A stretch of 64,000 nucleotides of DNA from Platycnemis pennipes (Eukaryota; Arthropoda; Insecta; Odonata; Platycnemididae): assembly GCA_933228895.1 (NCBI GenBank), contig OW121848.1, positions 82,851,470 through 82,915,469 of the forward strand, written 5' to 3'. The translations under genes were made by a program, and so were the position numbers. This document shows, in pieces, positions 37,861-51,589 of this stretch. A model generated the notes under the pieces. That model saw nothing but the letters and a program-made list of their open reading frames with translations, was not told the origin of the DNA and did no database searches. Every line of letters begins with the position of its first letter. Positions within the stretch are counted from its first letter, which is position 1.

Positions 37861-40800
37861 AATACGTACATGAAATCTACGAACCACTGTAAAAATGTTA
37901 TATCAGAAATTTGCATGAAAAAGTGGAATATGGTCATATATGACGGAGAACGCTGTCATAAAATGCGCAATATCAATGCAAAATAGATGGAAAATATGTA
38001 GAGTACAAAAAATAATTAAAATATAACGGCAGATAAAACTTATATTCTCTAACAGCAATCATCAGTTTATTCCACTATGACGAAGGTTCGTTAAATGTAA
38101 CGCGTAAATGTGTATGATATGGACACATATCATAGGCAGCAATAAAACAGTGCGTAAGATAGGTAGTGATCATAGGCAGCAATGAAAAAATGCAACATGT
38201 CAAACTAGTCAAAAATGAATGGTAACTACGTAGCTCTTACAGGATTGAAAATAAATAAAAAGCAACTTTTTAGTAATTTAGTATTTTTTTAAAGGCCACT
38301 AACTTTTAATGTGCAACAGAAACTCGACTACCTTTCAATCGGTGATATCCTAAGGTACGTCTAGTAAAAATATTCAATATTCTGAGAGCAAGTTTAGTTA
38401 CGTGCAATGAAAACACGACAAGTCGATAAAATTGAATTCAATTTCTTCCATAACGCAAAATTAATGTTCACAAAGAAGCATTTTAGCGGACCCTGTAGTA
38501 AACATGGACAATGCGTATGAAGGGAAATTTGTCGCCAACCGTGAACTGAGCAGAGAGAAAATAACAAGCTATTTTTTTAAAAATAAGTATGCAAAGGAAA
38601 AATGGAAACTTTATTCAACCATAACTAGCAACAAACTGCGCACATCCATGGCCTTCGATAATATATTTATCAGTTAAGGAAAAATATAGTTGTCCTTCGC
38701 TATGGAATGATGGTATACTTCAATTAGTTTATCTACCAATTGTTATTGAGTATTAATTTTACCACGAATGGTTCACGCAACTACATTTCAGCGTTGCCAC
38801 TTCAATATGAGCAGAATGTTAGAGCTGAAAATATTTCTGACGTAAGAAGGCAACGCCAAAACATCAGATTAGAAACATTAAGAAGCATTAGTGAATCCAT
38901 CCGGCCTTTAAGGTACAAAAAACAGGTAGACACACTGAGTACATGGTTCACTTTTCCACAAACACGGGAGTCATTAATCTTCGTCGATGTTAAAAAGAAG
39001 AGAGTTAGGACAGAGGCCCGAAAAGAGTGAGCTTTGGAACATAAATATCGTCACCGGCTCACAACCTTCCAAATTCTTGGGAAAAATTCGTTAAGGGATG
39101 TAGAGGCAACGTGGAGAAGGTCGGAAACAAACACAAAAGATCAGAACAGAGGAAGAGACTGGGGATAGTGAGAGACAGAATGTCGCGAGAAAAAAATGTT
39201 GACTGAATTCTTCCTCTTAAAAGAGAAAATTATATTCTTTTGTCTCTTGTAAAGGCAAATGACGCATTAAAACAGGACCTAAATACATAAAATAATGGAG
39301 ACGAGTAAATGAAAAGGTTTACAGAATATAAATAAAAATCATAGCGAAAATAAGCTTGGAATCTGGAAAGTAACTACGCTTCATGAGAAGCGTACAGATA
39401 AAATGAAATTCAAAGAAGGAAAAATATCATTCGCAATAGTTCTGCTGATAACTGGAATAAAAGAATGTCTACTAATTGATAGCGATTACTTGAAATCATT
39501 AAACATTTTAGGATATTCTAAGCAAAATTAACGCAGTTCTGTTTCAGACGCAGAGAATTTACTGAAAAATTATACATGAAACAACATCCTTCATTTACGT
39601 AGCCAGCAGCCAATCAACATTAGATAGGATTAATCAACGCAAAAGAATGGAACGTGAAAGAGACTAACGCAGCTATGAAATACCAAATGCGACAATAACA
39701 TTAGAGAAACTTATTTCTGAGACTTTAGGGTGCTTTTGTTACTTCCAAGTCGCCTATTTTTTTAGCACATTTACATTCTGGAATGGAGTAGTGCAAAAAC
39801 ACATGAAAAAAGCGATATTTGTCAGTTCACGGGAAACCACAAGCAAGAGCACACAAATTAAATGTGAAGGAAAAAAGCTCACACACCAATCGTTACTTCA
39901 TTTGTCAGTAACTTTTCGAGTACAGATCATATACGAAAGTAAAGGCACTCATTTGATTTATGATTGTTTACACTGAAGAAGAAAGTAAAATGCCTTGGTC
40001 GGAGGAAACAAATATTAAAATAAAAAAATAAGACGTCAATAAGCTATGAGGCCAAAAAAATAATATAAAATGATAAACACTAATAATTGAGAAAAAACGA
40101 ATTAAACACAACGCCAGAAAAAATAAGAATATGGGTAACTTTTGCGCCCATCAGCTGGTTATTATAACGGTGAAATTGCATTCATCAATATGTAATGAAG
40201 TATGATATACCTACAACCACGAACGCAATACATATCAAAGGATTTATCCAACTATTCAAATATTTAACACAGGGCAAAACTCGAGGGGCTTGGGTGAAAG
40301 AAATAACCTGACGCATTCCACTCAATGCAAGAAGTGGCGGAAGCCACTTTTTATAAATAAGGACACATTTTTCCCGGTAAGGTCACGTGTTGGGAAAAAT
40401 TTAATTTCTACCTTAATAATTAGACTTACTTATTTAAAACTAGAGTAGGGATGGTGATCACGGGGAGAAGCAAACTGAAGAGACTTCTAAGTATCTTTAA
40501 ATGCAACAAAAAACGGATGGAGGCAAATATTCTGAATATGATCAATTCAGGCTACATCAGGAAATTATGAATTCGATACATGGACAATTCCTGGCCTAGA
40601 GTTACAGAGTTTTGTCTTATTGACGACGGCATAATAGTCACAGGATTGTGTTACAAAGCTGTTGCAATTCACAACTTCGGCTATGCCGGGAGGTCATCTG
40701 TCCAGGCAGAGGAATGTATGTACGAGTCACGTACAGAGGCGTTTGCAGAAACGTGGCGACGGGTTGACACCGAAGTGAGAGAGAGAGAGAGAGAAAGAGT

Positions 40801-41919
40801 GAGATGGAGGACGGGGACGCCGGGGAAAAGTGAAAGTTTCGTTCGGATGGAGAGGTGGCGGAGGGTGAGGGGCTCATGATACGGGTGACGAAGGGGTCGA
40901 CAAAAGGAAAGCGATGGGGAGGGGAAAAGCGAAATCACCGAGAAATCGCAAAAACACGAAACTTTACGAGGGTGAAGTCTAGCACAAAGAATGAGGTGAA
41001 GAACGAAGAGTAGACGGGCTAGCAAAGCACTCAAGCTTAAGTATTTGATTTAAGCGCCATCCACTATCCAAGATTTCGAGGAAAATTATAAAAATTTCCA
41101 CGGAAAATAAATTATCGCTGGATGTATTAAACGCCAGAATTCCGACTTAATTTTCCACGGACACGGCTCATCCACGGCGTTTCATTTGAGAGTGTCAGGC
41201 GGAATCGACTGGGGGTTCGCGGTCTGAATAACCATTTTGTGGGTCTCAGAAATTCGGAGGCGGTACACATACTAAATTTCGAAGCCTCAAGTAGGTACTT
41301 AAAAGAATTTGCGTCCTACAGCAGACTTGAAGGTAGGACGTAAAAAATAACCTATGCAGAGACTGTGCGTAAATATCGTTCGGGGGCGCACACGAGAGCG
41401 AGGGAAGAAAGGTCGATATGAGATCAACGTGGGGAAGAAAAGAAGAAAAAACATATGCTAACGGCAGAAAAGTGTATTTAAAAGGAAACAGACAGTAAAC
41501 GGATACACTAGGTACGGAAATAAATTGCCACGGATATTAACCAACAAGAGATTAGAGATACTGTCCCTAATGAGTCCCCATTAAGCCTCATGGCATTTCC
41601 AATAAAATTGTTGGCAAACTAACTTAGTGGAATTTATCTATACTGTGAAAATGATACCGTAATATTCCACACTTTTTATTGCAACCTCACCCGGTTTCCT
41701 CGATGGAAATGGCAATTTGGAAAATTGCAGTGCGCACTTCACAGAATGAGCATTCCATAAGCACAGGGTTATTTAAATTGTCTTATTTTCTTCTTCCCTT
41801 CCCCACGTTGACTTCATATCGGCCTTTCTTTCCTCAATCTTCTGTGCGCAGCCCAACGATGTTCATGCACAGTCTCTGCTTAAGTTATTTTTTTCGTTCT
41901 ACCTTCAATTTCCCATTCT
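37861..41919. other. AT-rich non-coding stretch with a GA microsatellite
   Basis: About 4 kb. ATCATAGGCAGCAAT occurs twice near 38130 and 38170, a small local duplication. 40771-40797 is a GAGAGA microsatellite inside a 99-codon frame (40580-40879, +) without known motifs. 40860-41010 is purine-rich. No gene recognised. Confidence 0.4.
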
Positions 41920-42268
41920 ATAATAAATGTATGAAGAAGATAATATGGAGACCGAGTGACAAAGGAAGAAGTCTTAAGAAGAGTGGGAGAGAAGAGAGGT
42001 CTACTGAAAACCTTAAAAAGAAGACGGGACAACTTAATAGGCCACATCTTAAGACACGATGGTCTGATGAAGACAATCGTCGAGGGAAAAGTGAACGGGA
42101 AGAATGGGAAAAACAGGTCTCGTATGAGGTATATGGAGCAAGTTGTGAAGGATGTAAAAGAGAGGAGCTACGTCAATATGAAGAGGTTGGCCGATAGAAG
42201 AATCGAGTGGAGGGCTGCGTCAAACCAATCCTAGGATTGTTGACCGATGATGATGATAATAAATGTAT
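41920..42268 (+). mobile_element. 5'-truncated LINE insertion with exact 13-bp target-site duplication
   Basis: ATAATAAATGTAT occurs exactly at 41920-41932 and 42256-42268, bracketing a 323-bp insert that consists of the ORF2 end plus about 21 bases of 3' sequence ending in a TGA/GAT triplet tail. Strong 5' truncation, a short tandem 3' tail and a target duplication of 10-20 bp are the standard marks of target-primed reverse transcription. The very short 3' untranslated region means the stop codon lies almost at the element's end. Both duplications are visible and identical. Confidence 0.93.
41944..42234 (+). pseudogene. 3' end of a non-LTR retrotransposon ORF2
   Basis: From about 41947 the frame reads GDRVTKEEVLRRVGEKRG, then IGHILRHDGLMKTIVEGKV, SRMRYMEQVV and VNMKRLADRRIEWRAASNQ before a stop at 42232. 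This order (TxEEVLRR, GHxLRHxGL, IEG, Y-Q, KRLAxDRxxWRxxxNQ) is the familiar C-terminal region downstream of reverse transcriptase in many animal LINE ORF2 proteins. Nothing remains of the endonuclease or reverse transcriptase domains, so the copy is dead on arrival. A stop lies in frame at 41941, close to the truncation point. The C-terminal segment itself has no internal stop or frameshift, which suggests a young copy. The LINE clade is not assigned. Confidence 0.85.
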
Positions 42269-43490
42269 CAAAAAGTCGACTGTAAGTTGGATATATACTT
42301 AACTCCTCATGATTAATTTCAGGGAGTTACATATTAGATTTAAAAATATAGCTTGCAGTGAGTGCTGCAGTGCTTGCAGCGACATTTTTACCTCCACGTT
42401 GGTGTTCTTGAAAATCACACTCTCGCGCACGAGGTATACATGAGAGGGCTGGGAAAGCAAGAATAAAAAGGCTGTAGATTGGACAACTATGTTGGACGAT
42501 GACTTTAACAGAGCTTAGAAGCACTCAACGCCTTTCGTGAACTTCATTATTAGAGACGATAAAATGTATTATAATAAGCTTAATGGCAAATTTTCAATCG
42601 ATTGGGACCAAGTACGACAAGTTTTGATGGCAATTGAGTGATTGAAATTATCGACTCAGGCTTTTTTAGAAAAATTTTGAAAAATTCCGTACTTTTTCCA
42701 TTTATAATGTCTTCGAGAGTTTATCGTTATGATAGACCCCACAAATCGAACAAAACTAATCATTTTTGGCTAATCAGCATATAACATCAATACCACAAGG
42801 CAAATGGCGTTCATTAATATTTTACACAGATTTACAGCCCTTAAAGGACTATTAAAATGAAAGAAACGTCAGAGATCGAAAAGAGAAATGGTACGTTGTC
42901 ACAAAACTACACTCATTCACATATGATACCGGCACCTTAGAGTGTTACACTTGTGAGGAATCTTTTATTTGCTTTGTCGATGCCTGGGGATTGAAAGTAT
43001 GCAACATATTTATCTGAAAATACTTATTTGGCTGCTGTGTCAAAGATGAACTAAGTATGAAGCCTCTCACTGAATCCTGGGCGGTGAAAGATACATAAAA
43101 CCCCCTTGTGCAATGTGTACCTGGAAATAACTCGGGAAGAATGGAAAGGGATCGAGGTCTCTTGCAATCTTTCTTTCCTTACATACCAATTTTGGTGAAT
43201 ACTCGCAAAATAAATACATGCAAGCCATCATCAAATAAAAACCAAATAACTGCAAAAATGGGAGACCGGTTCGCAGCAAGCGACAACTGGAGATTGAAGT
43301 TATCGGTTGCTGTTATAACGCACACGGATTGAAGGGCTGAAACATTTGTAACAAAGCTAATTAGAGATAAAGTTCATTTAATACCATAACTTTCAGCGAC
43401 CATGCAATTACGGATGGGTTAAATAATAGAACTGTCTAAAGAGGAGTTAAGTTCGCAACAACCAATAACTTCAGATTGAAGTTGGGTCAC
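42269..43490. other. AT-rich non-coding stretch
   Basis: No gene or repeat recognised. Short frames at 43067-43279 (-) and 43108-43332 (+) overlap and carry no motif. Confidence 0.4.
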
Positions 43491-43860
43491 CGGCGGCATC
43501 ACCTCACGACCCCAACTTCCATTCTCTCTCCTTTTCCCTCGGGGGGAAACCAACCCCACATGCATCGCCGATCGACTTAAACCTCTCCCCTTTGCTCCGC
43601 CCCGTCTCCGTCAATCGGAGGGCGAGGAGGGTGTGCGGCGGCCAACTTTTGCGAAGACTGGCACGTTTCGGGCGGGAGAAGTTTATGCGGCGAGGAAAGA
43701 AGACGGTCCCGCTGAAAGGCGGTGAAATAACTCGCTAGCGGAGAGCATGACGGGTTCGGCACCAAATGGAAAGGGTTGAGCTCTTGAGATAGCGTGAGTA
43801 TGGCGAAAATTTGAGGAAGAGTAGAGGGAAGGAGGTGGGTGAGAAGTTCAAAGTTGAGAT
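43491..43860. promoter_or_regulatory. Short GC/CpG-rich block
   Basis: C/T-rich at 43495-43610, then G-rich with CpGs to about 43750 and purine-rich to 43850. No exon or core promoter element recognised. It is listed because it contrasts with AT-rich flanks. Confidence 0.2.
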
Positions 43861-46800
43861 GCTCCGCGAGTACTGGTATGAGCTAAAACCAACTCCCACC
43901 GCAGAGTAGAGATGTTTGGTCATGCAGAATTATTAACGGGCTCCCTTCTTCTTCTTCCTGTTGGAAGAGCCAGAATCTGAGATGAGACAGCAATTTTCTC
44001 ATTGCCATAATTATTCTATCAGTACTTATTAACAATGCAACGTTTGAAAATATAGTGCAAATAATGATTCTCCTTAATAAAACGAAGCTGAAATCAACTT
44101 TCTTACACTGAAGTGAAAAATGGTTGCATTCAAAGCCGTATTCATAGAAATAACGAGTTACATGCAATGATGCTCGAATAAAAAATAACAAGTACAAGCA
44201 CAGGAATTTACGATAACCGTAACATCGTCGACAAATATTGTTTAAATCTGTTTTAAAAGGCAACAATAGAAATTAATCGCAAACGAATACACATGAACAT
44301 GTTTTTTGGTTTAGTTTAAAAACTTTATTTTTGGTACATTACGTAATTCCTTGACTTTTCGGGTAACTATTCACTGAATAAGGACTACTTTCTCGCCTAC
44401 CTTCTCGTGGTTTCTTAGATAGACTACCAAACCTAGGGTCATTTTTAGGTGCACTATTTGAAAGTTTACAATATTTTTGGGTCTGATTTACGTACTATAA
44501 CCTCCACTTGCATTAATTTCCCTCTCCGAAATACGATTAAAAGGGATTCGTGACAGTTTAAAAAAAAATCCGCAACGCTTATACATTTTTGCTCATGTAT
44601 TGACATTTAGAGTAGTACAGCTACGATACAAAGAAAGCTGCCAATTGCAGTAAGCAGTTACAGAATTTTTCTTGATTGCACGGGAATTGACAAAATTTAA
44701 TCGAATATATTCCAAAAAAAGAAGATTCCATAAAGATATGGCTATATTATAACCATCATGCAATACTGAATGATAATGCATTGGCGTTTGGCTTTGAGTC
44801 ATTTAAAATTATTTAAACATAGAACACATCAGTCTCTTTGAAAGTTTGAAAATGACTGACTGTGAACAGCGAATCAATGAAATAATAAACATTTGTTGAA
44901 TAATCCAGTACACAGTTTAAAATATTATTTTACAGAAATGGCAACGCAACTTGAGGTTCTCCTAATGCACCTTGATTTACTTAAGGATAGTTACGAATTA
45001 AAAATTCCGTAGGTATACATACATGGTGCACGAACATTTGTTCCTTTACACATGGATATGCTAGGATACGTATGAGTACTACTTTGTAGCTCACAAAGAT
45101 TAGGTAAAGATGGAGACAAACGAAGGTTAGGAATGAGCGGGTGATGGATATTCCCAAATTTGTCCTTTTTAAGGTCAAGATAGACCTCTTTCAAATAACA
45201 CTAGACCCACAGAAGTCTGGAACAGAAGAAAAAGGATGCTCCAAGCTCCGAGAAAATGAGGGACTCGTAGGACATCGGAAGAAGTGAGGAGGAGAGAATG
45301 GCGGGCGAAGTTAGATTACAGGCGCACGTGGGAGAGGGAGGAGTCGTGGGCAGCAAGGAATGTGAAATGGCGGCCAGGCCTGGGTGTCGTCAGCGGGGGA
45401 GAAGATTAATGACTTTTTTTTAATATTCCCCAGTAATGAGGTTGGAACCTAGAAAACACATTATGGAATCACCAGAAAGCGACTAAAATCATTCAACCGG
45501 AAAACGTCTAGGAACACAACAAAAAATCATCGAACTAGTAGTGAGTTGAAGAGAGAGCGAAATGAAACGCAAATTAAAAGTTTATATGTTTTGAGTAATT
45601 TTAAATACCGGAATCCGTTCACTTAGTAAATAGGCGAAATGTTAGGCTGTTTTGAGGTATACTGAGGTAATCGATTACCGGGCGACCATCTGATTTAGGG
45701 GTTTACTTCCAAGCTCAAATGCAGAGATCAACATTTCACGAAGATAGCCTTAAAGGTTACCTTCGCTGAATCTCGCTGATTCAATTTAAGTCTCTCGGTA
45801 ATTGTTATATTTTTTAGATCAGGATCTGATATTTTTTGGCCATGAACGGAAGTTTAGTTCAGACAATTTAAAAATCTTTAATTGACTCCAGCTTAATACA
45901 ACGGAGAGATAATTTAATAATAATAGCAATATATTGTAACTTTACCCATGACACCAGAATGATTGGGTGCCGCGATGAAATTTGAATTAGTATGAGCGAC
46001 GGCCAAGTAAAATTTTAGGGCCACCAGCTACATTGACAGAAAAACTATAAAAATCACCAAACGAAGCAACTGTTTTTAAAAATTTGGTGCTTTCCCGGAG
46101 TATGATATCAATAAAGTCTTATTCTACATTATAATATAAACATAGACTCCAATGTGCATTAGGAAGGACTATTACGGTAACGGATAACTACAGGAATATT
46201 TTATACGAAGACAAGCAGTCACGATATCAGCTACTCAAAAGCATCATCCACAGAATTTTAAACTCATATTCCCCACTTGCACTCTCCATGCATTCCTCCA
46301 ATAGTAGAAGTAAAACAAAGGGACGCCCAAATTATCTCTGCACGCTCCCACTCCCATTTCCACACCACTCTCAAAGTCCTCTTCCCCATCCAATCTCCTT
46401 TCTCCTTTCACCCTCCAAAGGAGAAGCCAATTAGACTTAATGAAACGGGAGACATGCAAGGAACAATGGGCATCTCGAATGGGGAAATAACGAAACAAAA
46501 GGAGTGGCAAGTTATCAATGAAACGGCAGAGGGAGGGAGGGAGGAAAGGAAAGAGGGAAGGAAATGCCAGAGAGATAACGGCGATTTTGGGCGGTGGGTA
46601 CCTCTACCTGAGGACGGCAGCAATGGGATCGCATCGGAAGTGGCGAGGGCGAAATTAGTTCCGCCGTGGAATGAAACCACGTCGAGGGGATAGTTATAAT
46701 CTTCCCATGCGGATTGACTCTTGAAACGGTGGGGGGAGCAGAGTGCGATGCAAAATGCTCATCGAAGAAAATAAAAGGAATCACTGGATACATAATGGAA

Positions 46801-48880
46801 TACGTGAGGCATGTGACGACAATGGGAAATTTGGATTTTAATGGGGAGCTGTGAGTGCTAAGGACTGCCAGAGATAAACACGAACGAGAATCACAACTAT
46901 TTAGAGCCATTATAACTGTCTGAAATAAAGCAAGAGAATTTTGAGGGTTTTTACTGAATGGCCGCCTGGTCTACTACTTTGTAAGCAGTGCACGTACTAC
47001 GTACTGGCTAAGGAATTAGATTGTGTTGATCGCTTTTCCTTAATGATGGAGTTCATACGCATTTGAAATAGCTGAAATCGATTAGCCAGAAATTAAAAAA
47101 ATACGAAAATTAGTAACATTAAATGCCTCTCTCACTTGAAGCTGGAACAAATGACCTAGTAACATCGAAAACTGAGGTGATTAAAAATAAAGTTCTTCCT
47201 TTAAAAAGGCACATTTGAAAAAGTCAATTTACCACAGTTAATGAACAAAATGTAATATGAGAAAGAATTGCAGATATGACATTTCAGGAGTTACTTAATC
47301 GGTGAAAATATAATTGAGATTTTTTCCTCGCCTCTATTTAGTACGATTCGAGAGAAAAATGCACACATTTATGAAATGTGCAGCAATAGGGCTAACACGG
47401 AAAATAAAACGGCGTCCTCATGGAAACAGCGTAAAAATTATAATGGCTGAAAATCAACAATCTCCTCTTGACGAGGATAACTGCATTTCTGAAAATAAAC
47501 GTGGCTTACTCCACAGTACTACTCATGCACTTGCGCGGCCAAACCCAGGAGAGTTGAGAGAGAGAAATGGAGAGGTGAGAGAGAAAAATACCCCGCTGCC
47601 GTCAGCAGTAAATGGGAGCAGGGGGTTAAATGAATCATCGATAAGGCTCCGGAATACCGGGATCAGGATTCAAATTGGGCGAATGTGTGACTCAATCCCT
47701 AGCTTGAGTTTGGTGACACGTTCGAGCAGAGGGGAAAAACGGAGCTTTGAGTGCATTTCTCAGGGGATAAACCTCCCTTAAGGCGGAGGATTCTGCATCC
47801 TCCACGAAACCGTTTTTACACGCTTGGGGAATTCATCTGCGTCACAGAACACAGTGACCTAAGAGGAAAAGGATAGGATTAAATAATTTTTCAAAATCTT
47901 TCCTAAAATTTTAACGCCTCACAATGTAACACACATTTTTTAAAGGTGATATATAATGCAGAGAACAGATATTTCTCTCTGGATAACACCAGTGGCTAAC
48001 CAAAGAGGGTCATGATGTTAAAAACCTGAGCTCAAAATTCAAAATGAGCTATTTTTTCAAGATACACGTGGACAGAGAAAGCCACAACTACTTCATAGTA
48101 ATTAGCAAAATGTTCCATGATGCACCAACTAATACAGCAAACTGTCTGTATTAAGCGTAGTAAACGTATTGGCCCTTCAGAAAAGTCATCTCGAATCATG
48201 CACGCGCCCACATAGTTTTCCATACTTCCACTTTGGTTTCGTTACAATTAATTACCCAAAAACTGAATCTCCTAACCTCATTTCCGGTCCACATTAGAGT
48301 TGTAAAATGCAGCAATTAAAACGAGAGAAAACCACCGCCAGTGAAGTCCCGAGAGACACCATGTACCTCACCTGTGTCACTGTCACAGTTCATAAAAGCT
48401 TGTATATATTCCAAACGTGTACCTATTAACTGCGTGAAGAAAAGACTATGCTCTATACCTACGCTCTTGGCGGCAATTTAGGCAACACATGTTTAGTACT
48501 ACTTTCACATAAATGTGATAAGATTGGAGAAAATCAGCAGAATTATTGAGCATTGAAATCTGGATTTTAAAAAAACTATTACGAAAATGTAATCGATAAA
48601 TAATCTGCCAATCGTTACAAAGAGTACATTGAGGTACATTTCAGTTTATTTCATGGTGATAATGAAAAAGAATCAAGGGGCTGAAGCTATCCACATCTCC
48701 ACATTCACGGCATAATTATGATGATTCAAAGACGAAATAGTTCCTATTCACTATAATTATTTCTAATGGAATTAAATGCTCATCCAGTTGGTGAACCAAT
48801 GGACATAGGGAGCATAAGGACAGCGAGGGAAATTCATTTGATAAATGTCTGGGCTGAATTCGAATGTCTTTGGAATTGGC
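43861..48880. other. Long AT-rich non-coding stretch
   Basis: About 5 kb. 43946-43959 is a short CTT repeat. 45200-45400 and 46520-46740 are G/A-rich. 45666-45679 is a perfect palindrome containing a homeodomain-type TAATCGATTA. The largest frames (47314-47781 +, 155 codons; 46277-46693 +, 138 codons; 44-kb minus frames) show no domain I know. No gene supported. Confidence 0.4.
45666..45679. promoter_or_regulatory. Perfect palindrome containing a TAAT-NN-ATTA site
   Basis: GGTAATCGATTACC is a 14-bp perfect palindrome. Its core TAATCGATTA has the spacing of a cooperative paired-class homeodomain dimer site (TAAT, two bases, ATTA). One isolated site in AT-rich DNA is weak evidence for a regulatory role, and a palindrome of this size can occur by chance in 64 kb. 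Confidence 0.2.
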
Positions 48881-49700
48881 CCGCTACACACGCGGCCTTT
48901 CCGCGATGAATCAGGATTTGTCGCCTCCTCGAACGGTAAGAAAAAATAAACAGCAAACTGATGAGATTCGGTTCCGGAAGAAGGGACGGAGGACGAGCGG
49001 AGAAGAGGGGCGTTAGGGGAGCGTCGAGAGAGAAATGGAAGGACGACGGGCCCTCCATTTGAGGTCGCCCACATATATCTCCCACAATTTCCCACGGCCC
49101 TTCTTGAGGCTGTGAGGCGATACTTCGCGAGAGATGTTGGGCGGAGTTTCGAGCTCCCCCCCCCCGACCTTTCCCCACTCTATCGAATCAAATAGGCGTA
49201 GCAACAAGTCAGGTCCGGAATCGAAGTGTTAGTAGGGACAGTGGTTGGATGTCGAGCTTGGGCAGGGACTAGAGGAGAGGGAGTGCGGGAGGCAAGGAGC
49301 TGTGGAGCACGGATCCCATTTCGTCACGCTCCCATTCCTTTCCCTACCTCCCTTCCTCCAATCCCGGACCCCCTTCGGCATCCAATTCTCTCGCTTTCCC
49401 TTCAGGTTTCCCGTCCGGAATGTCCTCTTACCCTCGTAACCTTAACTTCCCTCGCATCGCCATTCCGAAGAAACCCTTCTCACCGCGCCTCCCATTCTTG
49501 GTGGGTCATTCCCTGATGAATTACGTCGTCAGGTCGACGCCCCAACCCGCAGACCCCTCTTACCGAGCAGCTATTGCTCCCAGGCTCTGAAACTACTTGG
49601 TTCCTCACCCCGCAACTCGGTCGCATCTCCGTAAAGTATTCTCATCTCTTCCACATTCCATACGCTAGGTCTATCGTGAGCTGTCTTTTGAGTTATCAAT
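48881..49700. promoter_or_regulatory. GC/CpG-rich block
   Basis: Mixed purine-rich (48960-49080) and pyrimidine-rich (49300-49460) segments with moderate CpG. Overlapping frames of 96-114 codons on both strands lack motifs. No promoter element identified. Confidence 0.2.
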
Positions 49701-50490
49701 GGGCGTGAATCAATCTACAATTCAAGTCCGCGTATATAAGGGCCGTAGAAAAGGTTTGAAAATCCTTACACAATGAATTCGGTAAATTGTAGATACTGGT
49801 TTTGAGAATTATTTTTCACATTCGATACCGCCAGTGAGGTTGTTGTTGAAATATTCTACCCGAGATTGAATCTCTTTCGCTCACGAAATTAAGGGAAATG
49901 TCACGGTATCAACTACTTTAGGAAGACAATAGGAATTCCAAATATAAGATCAATGGATATAGAAGAAATAATTAGATAAATTTAATTAAGTTATATTAAT
50001 ATTGTTAGCAATAGCATAATAAAGCTAAAAGAAGTATTTGAGACAAGAATTCTCGTAAGAATAATCATGAATGAAGAGAAAAGAATTTTAAAAGCATCAT
50101 CGACCGAGGTCAATACGTGTCTATTGTGCTCTAACGGTAACCTGCACGTAAAGAATACGCATTACATATGTGAACAGAGTATCGACAAGTATAATAAAAA
50201 TGTAGTCAATAGGTTCGATGTTTAATTCAATAAAAAATAAATTTTCCTGCAGTATGAGGAAAACTATTCTCACAGGAAAATAAAATATTGGAAAAAATGT
50301 ACCAAGAAAACAAACTGATAAGTATTTGACCGTTATTACTTGCGGAATATCTGTTGTCGCACTGATCATCAGGATTTATTTAAGAACCAAAGGACTGATT
50401 CATTTCGCTCAGGAAATATGGCAACGGAAGAAGCAGTACCCACAGAGGTTGACGGCAATAAGCCATCGAGACTTCATCGGCTACATCCTG
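49701..50490. other. AT-rich non-coding stretch
   Basis: Strongly AT-rich from 49900 to 50340. An 84-codon frame (50326-50580, +) begins with a hydrophobic stretch, but I recognise nothing in it. Confidence 0.35.
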
Positions 50491-51350
50491 TTTCAGCAGC
50501 CATCTGACTGGCTTCATTACTCCCTGAAGGAGGATGGGGTGTCAACAGGGGAGGACACCGTCGAATCAGCGCCGCTTTAAATGACATCGCCTGCCCGTTT
50601 CCAACGCCTCACTGCTCCTCCACCCCACTTCCCGCACCCTTGGCACCTCTGCTCACCAAATTACCCTCCACCACCTCCCATCACAACAACCAACGCGCAC
50701 TTATCCAAAAACCCTTCCCCATCAGGATCTCACACCCCACCTGTCCATCCCGCGTCCTAATCGCACCCGATTCCCCACGGTCGTGTAATTGGTCAGCAGT
50801 TGTGGGGGTGGGGGAAACAAGGCGAGGGACAGGGGCGGTCATGGGCTTGGATCGAGGCCTCAACTTTTAAACGGCCACCCCTCCCAGTCCCACAGAGCCC
50901 GACGGGAAACCAACCGGTGGAGGAAACGACCCTCCCCCCTTCCGTTTCTATCCCTCCGAAACACCGGTCGGGCACAAGAATTTGGGGGCGGAGGTGGCAT
51001 TAACTGAGGACGCAAGGGGGGATGAGGACACGACGGAGAGGAGATGGAGGACAGCGAAGAGGAGATAACTGCGCGCCAGGGGCACTGTGAAGCCCGTCCG
51101 GGGAAGGAAGAGGTGACGGCGGGGTCAATTGTATTCAAAGCACGAGACTGAAAGTTTTTTTTATCACTGTTTTCGGGGGTGGAGTAGAAGGACGGGCGAG
51201 GGTCGGATTTTTCTTTCACTCCCCCCATTCATTTTCCAGTTCGGAAGAGAAGATCACTGTTCCCTTTGTTTGCTCTTTTTTATCGGTCCACGAGATCCAA
51301 TCGGACTCGTTCGGGGCATGGGGGAAGGCGGGTAATGAGCACATAAGAGG
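50491..51350. promoter_or_regulatory. GC-rich block with strand asymmetry
   Basis: C-rich at 50580-50790, then G-rich from 50790 and purine-rich at 51010-51120. Many overlapping low-complexity frames (60-122 codons) lie on both strands. No gene or defined regulatory motif recognised. Confidence 0.2.
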
Positions 51351-51589
51351 CAGACGAGGGAATGGAGCAGGATGGGAAAAGGAGCGTGGAAAAGAGCACC
51401 TGTATACCATGTTTAAAGGCATAGCATGCTGGCGGAAAATAGATAAAGGAAATCAAAAGACTCTCGATTAGGAACTGCCTTTCTCATTTCCCTCCTCTCC
51501 AACTATTTCTTTACTCGGGCAAGCGAATGAACACTGGAAAAAATTTCGCCACAGGAATAAGCAGATCACTGCAAGACAGGGGTATAGCT

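Noticed and set aside
41679..42197. 172-codon plus-strand frame over the LINE
   Set aside because: It is in a different frame from the recognisable ORF2 C-terminus; the LINE-like peptide lies in the frame at 41944-42234.
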